From assembly GCA_036272325.1 (NCBI GenBank), contig DATAYY010000166.1, positions 1 through 64,000 of the forward strand: 64,000 bases of DNA, read 5' to 3'. The notes beneath the pieces are model-generated. The model was not told the origin of the DNA, did not search any database, and was given only the letters and a program-made list of their open reading frames with translations. Of the stretch, positions 58,389 to 64,000 are shown one piece after another (within the stretch, counting starts at the first letter, position 1; each line of letters starts with the position of its first letter). The stretch is from Schlegelella_A sp036272325. Lineage in GTDB: Bacteria > Pseudomonadota > Gammaproteobacteria > Burkholderiales > Burkholderiaceae_C. Made by a program: the position numbers and the translations under genes.

Positions 58389-60824
58389 ATGGGTCCAGCC
58401 GCTCGCCGACATTCAAGACTCACCATCGCCCGCCACCGCCCGCGCAACCGCGCACCCTGGCTCGCGGTGCCGTTCGCGGCGTGCGCGCTCGCGGCGACGG
58501 CGCAGCAGGCGTCGCCGCCTGCCGGCCCCGCCTCGGCGCCGGCGGGAGCTGCGTCGGCACCCCCTGCGGATGGCGCGTCGGCGCCGCCGATCTCGTTGCG
58601 GCTCGGCGAGACGCTGCAGACGCCGCCGCGTGGCGATGCCGGCCGCCAGCTGCCGATCATCCTGCGCGGGCGTGAGGTGCGCGGGCGACCCGATCTCGAC
58701 GCCAGCGCCGAGGGCGACGTCGAGTTTCGACGCGGCGATGTCGTGATCCACGCCGACAAGCTCACCTACGAGCAAGGCGAGGATCTGGCGCGCGCCACCG
58801 GCAATGTCGTCATCAGCCGCGATGGCAACGTCTTCAGCGGCCCGGAGCTGCAACTCAGGGTCGAGCGCTTCGAAGGGTTCTTCCGCATGCCGACCTACCG
58901 CTTCGCCCGCACCGGCGCAGGCGGCAAGGCGAGCCTGATCGAGTTCATCGACGAGAACCGAGCGGTCGCCACCGACGCGACGTACTCGAGCTGCAGCGTG
59001 TACGACGACAGCGGCGAGCCGGTCTGGATCCTGAAGGCGCGCGAGCTGCGCATCGACAGCGAGGCCAACGAGGGCGTCGCCAAGGACGCTGTGCTGCGCT
59101 TCTACGGTGTGCCGATCCTTGCGTCGCCGACGCTCAGCTTTCCGCTCAGCGAGGAGAGGAAGTCGGGCTTCCTGCCGCCGAGCTTCGGCATCGACAGCAG
59201 CAGCGGCTTCCAGGCGGCGATCCCGTACTACTGGAACATCGCCCCGAACCGCGATGCCACCTTCACGATGCAGGAGAGTCTGCGCCGCGGCCCCTCGCTC
59301 GACACCGAGTTCCGCTACCTCGAGCCCTCGTACTTCGGCTCGGTCGATTTCAAGACCCTGCCGCGCGACAAGCTTGCCGAGCGTTCCCGCTACTCGCTGC
59401 GCGGCGATCACGAAGGCGCCCTGCCGTATGGCGCGTTTGCGCAGCTGCACCTGATGCGCGTCTCCGACGACGACTACTGGAAGGATTTTCCCGGCGAGCT
59501 GAAGACGCTGACGCCGCGGCTGCTGCAGACCGATCTCCTCGCGACGCGGCCGTTCGGCGACTGGACCACCTACGCGCGGGCGTTGCAATGGCAGGTGCTG
59601 CAGACGGTCGACCCGACGACGCGGATCGACTCGCCCTACGAGCGCGCGCCGCAGATCGGCGCTCGCTACGCCGGCCCGTCGCGCGGCGGCTTCGAGGTCG
59701 CGCTCGAGACCGAGCTCAATCGCTTCGCCAATCCCGACGACCACTTCGTCGGCAACCGCCAGACGGGCGTGCGCCTGCATGCCCTCGGCAGCATCGCGCG
59801 GCCGTTCGCTTCGCCGGGCTGGTACGTGACGCCCAAGGTGTCGTTCAATGCCGCCAGCTACTCGGTCGACCTGCCGTTGGCCGACGGCAGCCGCAGCGCC
59901 GCCCGCGTCATCCCGACCGTCAGCGTCGACAGCGCGTGGACCCTCGAGCGCGACGCCACGTTCTTCGGCCGCGCCGTCCGCCAGACGCTCGAGCCGCGGC
60001 TCTTCTACGTCAACACGCCGTTCCACAGCCAGGACGCCCTGCCGAACTTCGATGCCGCGGCCAAGGACTTCAACTTCGATTCGATCTTCACCGAAAACGA
60101 GTTTTCGGGTGTCGACCGCGTCTCCGATTCCAACCAGCTGACCGCGGGCGTCGTCTCGCGCGTGCTCGACCCCGACAGCGGCGTCGAGGCGCTGCGGGTC
60201 GGCGTCGCGCAGCGCTATCGCTTCCGTGACGAATTCGTCACGCCGGAGGGCGTGCCGCAGACGCAGCGCTTTTCCGACCTCCTCGTCTTCGGCTCGACGA
60301 GCCTCGTGCCGCGCTGGATGTTCGACACCTCGGCGCAGTTCAATCCCGACAACCATCGCATCGAGCGCTCGCTCGCCTCGGTCCGCTATACGCCGGGCCC
60401 GTACCGTACTGTCAACGTCGCGTACCGATTGACGCGGGGCCTGTCAGAGCAGGCCGAGCTGGGCTTCCAGTGGCCGCTGTACGGCCCGGCGCGCGGCGAG
60501 CGCAGCGCATTGCCGGCGCGCAGCGGCTGCGGCGGCACGCTGTATGGCGTCGGCCACCTCAACTACAGCATGCACGACAGCCGACTTACGGATTCGATCA
60601 TGGGCCTCGAGTACGACGCCGGCTGCTGGATCGGCCGGATCGTCGTCGAGCGGCTCTCGACCGGCCGCAGCGAACAGACGACGCGGCTGTTGCTGCAATT
60701 GGAACTCATCGGGCTTTCGAAGATCGGAACGAGCCCGCTGCGCGCCCTGAAGGACAATGTCCCCGGCTACACGCTGCTGCGCGACGAGCGCACGACGACC
60801 ACACCATTCACCCCGTATGACTGA
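58389..60824 (+). CDS. lptD: LPS-assembly outer membrane protein LptD
   Basis: An 811-residue precursor: signal peptide (APWLAVPFAACALAATAQ), a Pro/Ala-rich linker, the periplasmic OstA jellyroll (GDVVIHADKLTYEQGEDLAR, residues ~100-200) and a 26-strand-type barrel domain. With LptE it inserts LPS in the outer leaflet. Mature cysteines are few: SSCSVYDD near residue 200, SGCGG and DAGCWIG in the C-terminal barrel. So one interdomain disulfide (SCS with AGC) is likely rather than the E. coli pair. ATG 58389 is a judgement; the frame is open earlier. It overlaps surA by 8 nt. Confidence 0.94.
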   Translation: MGPAARRHSRLTIARHRPRNRAPWLAVPFAACALAATAQQASPPAGPASAPAGAASAPPADGASAPPISLRLGETLQTPPRGDAGRQLPIILRGREVRGRPDLDASAEGDVEFRRGDVVIHADKLTYEQGEDLARATGNVVISRDGNVFSGPELQLRVERFEGFFRMPTYRFARTGAGGKASLIEFIDENRAVATDATYSSCSVYDDSGEPVWILKARELRIDSEANEGVAKDAVLRFYGVPILASPTLSFPLSEERKSGFLPPSFGIDSSSGFQAAIPYYWNIAPNRDATFTMQESLRRGPSLDTEFRYLEPSYFGSVDFKTLPRDKLAERSRYSLRGDHEGALPYGAFAQLHLMRVSDDDYWKDFPGELKTLTPRLLQTDLLATRPFGDWTTYARALQWQVLQTVDPTTRIDSPYERAPQIGARYAGPSRGGFEVALETELNRFANPDDHFVGNRQTGVRLHALGSIARPFASPGWYVTPKVSFNAASYSVDLPLADGSRSAARVIPTVSVDSAWTLERDATFFGRAVRQTLEPRLFYVNTPFHSQDALPNFDAAAKDFNFDSIFTENEFSGVDRVSDSNQLTAGVVSRVLDPDSGVEALRVGVAQRYRFRDEFVTPEGVPQTQRFSDLLVFGSTSLVPRWMFDTSAQFNPDNHRIERSLASVRYTPGPYRTVNVAYRLTRGLSEQAELGFQWPLYGPARGERSALPARSGCGGTLYGVGHLNYSMHDSRLTDSIMGLEYDAGCWIGRIVVERLSTGRSEQTTRLLLQLELIGLSKIGTSPLRALKDNVPGYTLLRDERTTTTPFTPYD

Positions 60825-62118
60825 CTTGGATTTCCTTTGCCGCCGTGCGGTCGTCGCGGCAGCGATCGGCCTGGCCGCGATCACCGCGGCCGCGCAGCGC
60901 GGCGACTACATCGTCGCCGTCGTCAACCAGGAGCTCGTCACCGCGAGCGAGCTGCAGCAGCGGCTGGCGCGTATCCGCGAGGAGGCGACGCGCAACCACA
61001 CGCAGCTGCCGCCGGCACCCGCGTTGCGCAAGCAAGTGCTCGACTCGCTCATCGACGAGCGCGTGCTGGTCACCAACGCGCGCGAGAGCGGAGCACGGGT
61101 CGAGGATCCCGAGCTCGACCGGGCCGTCGCCAACGTCGCCCAGCAGAACCAGATGACGACCGCGCAGCTGCGCGAGCGGCTGCGCCAGGAGGGGATCGGC
61201 TACGCCAAGTTTCGCGACAACCTGCGCGACCAGATCCTGGTCGAGCGCGTCCGCGAGCGCGAGGTCGTGAGCCGCATCAAGATCAGCGACGCCGAGATCG
61301 ACGACCTGATCGAAAAGCGCCGCATCGCCGCCAATGCCGGCAGCGAGATCCAGCTCGCGCAGATTCTCGTCACCGTGCCCGAGGGCGCGCCCGATGGCGT
61401 CGTCGCCGAGCGGCGCGCACGTGCCGAAGCGGCGCTGAAGCGCGTCCAGGGCGGCGAGGACTTCGGCGTCGTCGCGCGCGAAGTGTCCGAGGACAGCAAC
61501 CGCGCCCAAGGCGGTGATCTCGGCATGAGACCGATCGATCGCCTTCCCGATCTCTTCGCTCAGGCGGCGCAGCGAATGAAGCCTGGCGACGTCATGCCGG
61601 AGCTGCTGCGCAGCGGCGCGGGCTTTCACGTCCTGAAGCTCGTCGATCGCAAGGGGACGGCTGCGTTCACGATCGACCAGTCGCGTGTCCGCCACATCCT
61701 GCTCAGGCCATCGCCCGAGCTCACACCGGAGGCGGCGGCGCGCCGGCTGCTGCAGTTCAAGCGCGACATCGTCGCCGGCACGAAGACGTTCGAGCAGCTC
61801 GCACGCGAGAACTCCGAGGACGGTAGCGCGGCGCAAGGCGGCGACCTCGGCTGGGCGACACCGGGGTCATTCGTCCCCGAGTTCGAGGAGGCGATCGCTG
61901 CGCTGCCGGTCGGCGGCATCTCCGATCCGGTGACGACGCGGTTCGGCCTGCACCTGGTCCAGGTCGTCGATCGCCGCAAGGTCACGATCGACAGCCGTCA
62001 ACTGCGCGAGCAGGCGAGGAACATCCTGCGCGAGCAGAAGTTCGAGGCAGCGTTCAACGAATGGCTGCGTGACTTGCGCGGGCGCTCGTACATCGAGTAC
62101 CGCGACCCGCCGCAATAG
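60817..62118 (+). CDS. surA: periplasmic chaperone / peptidyl-prolyl isomerase SurA
   Basis: A 433-residue precursor. A signal sequence (RRAVVAAAIGLAAITAAAQR) precedes the SurA N-domain (VVNQELVTASELQQRLARIR). Two parvulin domains follow, the first around QLAQILVTVPEG to GGDLGMRPI, the second around RVRHILLRPSP to GGDLGWATPGSFVPEFEEAI. A C-terminal helix completes the chaperone core. It escorts outer-membrane barrels including LptD. ATG 60817 overlaps the lptD stop, and rsmA follows 14 nt later; pdxA, often between them, is missing here. Confidence 0.95.
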   Translation: MTDLDFLCRRAVVAAAIGLAAITAAAQRGDYIVAVVNQELVTASELQQRLARIREEATRNHTQLPPAPALRKQVLDSLIDERVLVTNARESGARVEDPELDRAVANVAQQNQMTTAQLRERLRQEGIGYAKFRDNLRDQILVERVREREVVSRIKISDAEIDDLIEKRRIAANAGSEIQLAQILVTVPEGAPDGVVAERRARAEAALKRVQGGEDFGVVAREVSEDSNRAQGGDLGMRPIDRLPDLFAQAAQRMKPGDVMPELLRSGAGFHVLKLVDRKGTAAFTIDQSRVRHILLRPSPELTPEAAARRLLQFKRDIVAGTKTFEQLARENSEDGSAAQGGDLGWATPGSFVPEFEEAIAALPVGGISDPVTTRFGLHLVQVVDRRKVTIDSRQLREQARNILREQKFEAAFNEWLRDLRGRSYIEYRDPPQ

Positions 62119-62132
62119 CGGCGACAGCAGCC

Positions 62133-62954
62133 GTGGTGTACGCGAGGAAGCGCTTCGGCCAGCACTTCCTCGTCGACGGGTCGGTGATCGACCGGATCGT
62201 CGCGGCGATCGATCCGCGACCGGGACAGGCATTGGTCGAGATCGGACCGGGCCGCGGCGCGCTCACGGCGCCGCTGCTCGCAAGGGCCGGCACGCTGACC
62301 GCGGTCGAGCTCGACCGCGACCTCGCTGCCAGGCTGCGCAGGACGCCAGGGCTTGCGGTCATCGAGGCGGACGTCCTCGAGGTCGACTTTGCCGCGCTCC
62401 CCGATGCCCTCGCCGGCCGCAAGCTCAGGGTCGTCGGCAATCTGCCCTACAACATCTCGACGCCGATCCTGTTTCACCTGCTCGACGCGGCCGAGCACGT
62501 CGAGGACCAGCACTTCATGCTGCAGAAGGAAGTCGTCGACCGCATGGCCGCCGCTCCCGCCAGCAAGGACTACGGCCGGCTGACGGTGATGCTGCAGTGG
62601 CGCTACGCGATCGAGCCCCTGTTCGACGTCCCGCCCGAGGCGTTCGAGCCGCCGCCGCGGGTCGACTCGACGGTGCTGCGGATGGCGCCGCTGCCGGCAC
62701 CCGCGGCGATCGATCCGGCGCTCTTGCGCGAGCTCGTCACGGTTGCCTTCTCGCAGCGCCGAAAGCTGCTGCGCCACACGCTCGGCCGCTGGCTGGAGCA
62801 GCACGCAGGCGCGCCGTCATTCGACACCCAGCGCCGCGCCGAGGAGGTTGCGGTTGGCGAGTACGTCGCCCTCGCCGCTGCGCTCATGAAGACGACCCCG
62901 ACGGGGTCGGCCCCTCCCTCCCGGAGGGAGGGGTTGGCGAAGCAGCAATCCTGA
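62133..62954 (+). CDS. rsmA: 16S rRNA (adenine-1518/1519-N6)-dimethyltransferase RsmA
   Basis: A 273-residue KsgA/Dim1 enzyme that dimethylates A1518 and A1519 late in 30S assembly. Motifs: RFGQHFLVDGSVIDRIV, SAM site VEIGPGRGALTAPLLA and catalytic VVGNLPYNISTPILFHL. GTG 62133 or 62136 is the start. The last ~20 residues (KTTPTGSAPPSRREGLAKQ) are encoded by two inverted repeats and look unlike the family, so the original C-terminus seems to have been replaced by palindromic DNA. Confidence 0.93.
   Translation: MVYARKRFGQHFLVDGSVIDRIVAAIDPRPGQALVEIGPGRGALTAPLLARAGTLTAVELDRDLAARLRRTPGLAVIEADVLEVDFAALPDALAGRKLRVVGNLPYNISTPILFHLLDAAEHVEDQHFMLQKEVVDRMAAAPASKDYGRLTVMLQWRYAIEPLFDVPPEAFEPPPRVDSTVLRMAPLPAPAAIDPALLRELVTVAFSQRRKLLRHTLGRWLEQHAGAPSFDTQRRAEEVAVGEYVALAAALMKTTPTGSAPPSRREGLAKQQS
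62893..62933. repeat. two tandem palindromes in the 3' end of rsmA
   Basis: First palindrome: CGACCCC (62893-62899) with GGGGTCG (62903-62909). Second: CCCCTCCCTCC (62911-62921) with GGAGGGAGGGG (62923-62933), a perfect 11-bp repeat around one central base. They encode the odd tail of RsmA and resemble REP-type or terminator-like palindromes. No second copy of the longer one is evident in the window. Confidence 0.7.
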
Positions 62955-62964
62955 CCCGCAGCGC

Positions 62965-62996
62965 GTGGCTGAACGCGCTACGCGGCGGTCAGCCAC
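62965..62996. terminator. inverted repeat downstream of rsmA
   Basis: GTGGCTGA (62965-62972) and TCAGCCAC (62989-62996), 8-bp arms with an inner GCG/CGC stem, starting 10 bases after the rsmA stop. No T-run. It is one of several inverted repeats in the 205-base stretch between rsmA and the barstar gene. Confidence 0.4.
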
Positions 62997-63127
62997 CGCG
63001 CCGTGTCGAAGGCGCTGCTCATCATCGGCATGTTCGCGCCGAAGCTGTTGTTCGCCGCCGTCTTGGCGGCCTTGACCGGCTTGTCGCTGCCGCTGCTGCT
63101 CTGTGCTCCGGGGGCCACTTCCGTCGC
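62978..63127 (-). other. unassigned coding-like stretch, possible remnant of a gene
   Basis: The minus strand is open and has almost only G or C in third codon positions from about 63127 to a TAG at 62978-62980. The residues include SGSDKPVKAAKTAANNSFG and ANMPMMSSAFDTARWLTAA. There is no convincing start or ribosome-binding site; the frame runs up into the barstar terminator, where an ATG at 63181 exists. It could be the 3' remnant of a gene cut by rearrangement, a small gene, or chance in GC-rich DNA. I do not recognise the family. Confidence 0.25.
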
Positions 63128-63160
63128 CCGCTCCCATGACCCTGTTTCTTGGGAGCGGGC
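63126..63160 (-). terminator. inverted repeat at the barstar stop codon
   Basis: Perfect 11-bp arms GCCCGCTCCCA (63126-63136) and TGGGAGCGGGC (63150-63160) with a 13-base loop. It touches the barstar stop codon (63160-63162), so it is well placed to end the RNase-barstar transcript, though no T-run follows on the minus strand. Confidence 0.55.
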
Positions 63161-63555
63161 TACTGAAAAGAATAGAAGCACCGGAACGGGACTTTTCGCT
63201 CGGCCCAGAAGTCGGCAGCGTCGCGAAAGACGTCGAGCAGTTGCTCGCGCGCTTCGCGGTCGAAGCGCGGGTTGTCCGGAAGCTGCTCGAGGACGACGAC
63301 GAAGCCGGTTTGCGGGCCGGCCTTGTGGACGAGGTCCGTCATGCAGTCGAACAATGCGTCGAGGTTCTTGCCGAAATGCGCCGGGAAGGTGAAAGACTCG
63401 GCGATGCCGTCGAGCACGTCCTGTTTGGATTGCGCTGCAGTCAGATTCGCGTATAGGAAATGCTGGTCGGCGTGGCGCGCCGCCTGCATCAGGTCGTCGA
63501 CACGGTAGGCCCGTATCGACTGGACGATGTTCGGACGGACTGTCTGCAAGAGCAT
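63160..63555 (-). CDS. barstar-family ribonuclease inhibitor
   Basis: A 131-residue protein with a C-terminal barstar fold (residues ~45-128): TAAQSKQDVLDGIAESFTFP, then AHFGKNLDALFDCMTDLVHK and VVVLEQLPDNPRF, with the Asp/Glu-rich helix that plugs barnase. The N-terminal ~40 residues (NIVQSIRAYRVDDLMQAARH) are longer than Bacillus barstar. ATG 63555 has an AGGAGG box at 63564-63569 with ideal spacing. An upstream in-frame ATG at 63603 overlaps the RNase stop (ATGA), so coupling or dual starts are possible. Confidence 0.88.
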   Translation of the reverse strand: MLLQTVRPNIVQSIRAYRVDDLMQAARHADQHFLYANLTAAQSKQDVLDGIAESFTFPAHFGKNLDALFDCMTDLVHKAGPQTGFVVVLEQLPDNPRFDREAREQLLDVFRDAADFWAERKVPFRCFYSFQ

Positions 63556-63599
63556 GTCGCGTTCCTCCTGTTCAAGAAAAATGGCTGCAACGGCTGCGC

Positions 63600-64000
63600 T
63601 CATGGCGTAATGCGGCGAAAACTCGCGTAGTGGTCAGCGGTGTAGTAACACGCCAGGGGTTCCCGCGGCTCCGGCCCGCCGCAGACGATGCGCCTGCCGC
63701 CGCGGTCGTGCGCGCCCGGCGTGGGCACGGTGTACTCGCGGTAGAAGCCGCGCCACTGGGCCGGGAGCAAGCGCTCGCGGTTGGCGAAGACGATGCCATC
63801 CTTCGGAAAGGCGAACGGCCCACCTTGGTGGATCGCACGCTCGATCACCTGCGCTTCTGGCGGAAGCGAGGCGACGGAAACGGTGACGACGGTCGGCTCG
63901 GGCTCGCGCGCGAGGACCGCCCCGATCGACAGCAACCCCGCGACACCGACACCCGCTCCCCACCGGAGCAGTGGCCGCCACGGTTGCAGCCGACCCGACA
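63600..64000 (-). CDS. barnase/RNase T1-type guanyl-specific ribonuclease, 5' end outside the window
   Basis: The frame is open to the window edge. It begins with a hydrophobic segment (WGAGVGVAGLLSIGAVLA) that looks like a signal or anchor, followed by AQVIERAIHQGGPFAFPKDG, FREYTVPTPGAHDRGGRRIV and ACYYTADHYASFRRI. The expected microbial RNase triad is there: Glu in YREYTV, Arg in GRRIV and His in TADHY. An internal TTG at 63935 could start a shorter form, but the upstream residues fit an exported protein. It is followed by its probable inhibitor gene. Confidence 0.85.
   Translation of the reverse strand, partial: SGRLQPWRPLLRWGAGVGVAGLLSIGAVLAREPEPTVVTVSVASLPPEAQVIERAIHQGGPFAFPKDGIVFANRERLLPAQWRGFYREYTVPTPGAHDRGGRRIVCGGPEPREPLACYYTADHYASFRRITP

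Noticed and set aside
58389..60824. LptD seems to lack two of the four E. coli disulfide cysteines.
   Set aside because: Reduced cysteine sets are common in LptD outside enterobacteria, so this is probably normal for the lineage and not reported as a finding.
1..64000. Search by eye for tRNA, rRNA, CRISPR arrays, insertion sequences, attachment sites or a replication origin.
   Set aside because: No regularly spaced repeats, transposase motifs, tRNA-like cloverleaf with CCA-type end, rRNA segments or DnaA-box clusters were noticed. A tRNAscan or barrnap run would be needed for a firm negative.

Overview
The window is a very GC-rich (about two thirds or more G+C), densely packed piece of a Gram-negative chromosome. 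I infer a betaproteobacterium, Burkholderiales-like. The signs are the argS / SPOR protein / dsbA block, lptA-lptB-rpoN, lptD-surA-rsmA, metX-metW, a Burkholderia-style porin, and a PEP-CTERM protein. Codon third positions are nearly all G or C throughout. I see no rRNA, tRNA, insertion sequence, prophage or CRISPR array. Nearly all genes sit in short operons joined by 4-nt stop/start overlaps, and no gap reaches 300 bases.

Layout. 1-2.7 kb: the 3' end of rsmE, an MFS transporter and an RlmL-type rRNA methyltransferase. 2.9-3.3 kb: a rhodanese-like gene broken by a frameshift. 3.4-9.6 kb (minus strand): argS, an FtsN-like SPOR protein, dsbA, lptA, lptB and rpoN, with no lptC ahead of lptA. 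9.7-14 kb: a Ser/Thr kinase fused to a cyclic-nucleotide-binding domain, a two-repeat PsiF-like protein, a type II haloacid dehalogenase coupled to malate synthase. 14-21.4 kb: an M13 peptidase lipoprotein, a DHA2-type exporter coupled to a FAD oxidoreductase, a YciI/DGPF protein coupled to an ECF42-type sigma factor, and a glutamine amidotransferase. 21.5-32.7 kb: an M14 peptidase, a porin, isoquinoline-oxidoreductase-type iorA/iorB, purB-pyrF, a GST, an FMN glutamate-synthase-like protein and a fluoroacetate-dehalogenase-like hydrolase.

32.7-41.9 kb: a SAM-II riboswitch plus intrinsic terminator controlling metX-metW, then a complete aminoarabinose (arn) operon for lipid A modification in the order T, E/F, B, C, A-formyltransferase, A-decarboxylase, D. 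ArnA is split into two genes and there is one small flippase subunit. 42-44.5 kb: a divergent QueA-family paralogue coupled to a short-chain dehydrogenase, facing an XRE-cupin regulator. 44.6-51 kb: an RND tripartite efflux operon with a DUF938 methyltransferase at its end. 51-54.3 kb: a dienoyl-CoA-isomerase-like crotonase, a monoacylglycerol-lipase-like hydrolase and an M20 peptidase. 54.4-55.4 kb: a nidogen-like PEP-CTERM protein. 55.4-63 kb: a COG2509 flavoprotein and amgK, divergent from lptD-surA-rsmA. 63-64 kb: a barnase-like ribonuclease (cut by the window edge) overlapping its barstar-like inhibitor.

Functional themes. Outer-membrane biogenesis and defence dominate: LPS transport (LptA, LptB, LptD), DsbA and SurA, which in well-studied bacteria oxidise and chaperone LptD, AmgK cell-wall recycling, lipid A aminoarabinose modification and RND efflux. 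The observations most worth a second look are the SAM-II riboswitch with its terminator, the QueA-like/SDR/XRE-cupin cassette, the internal deletion in iorB, the kinase-cNMP fusion, the missing lptC, and the inverted-repeat-rich segment between rsmA and barstar.
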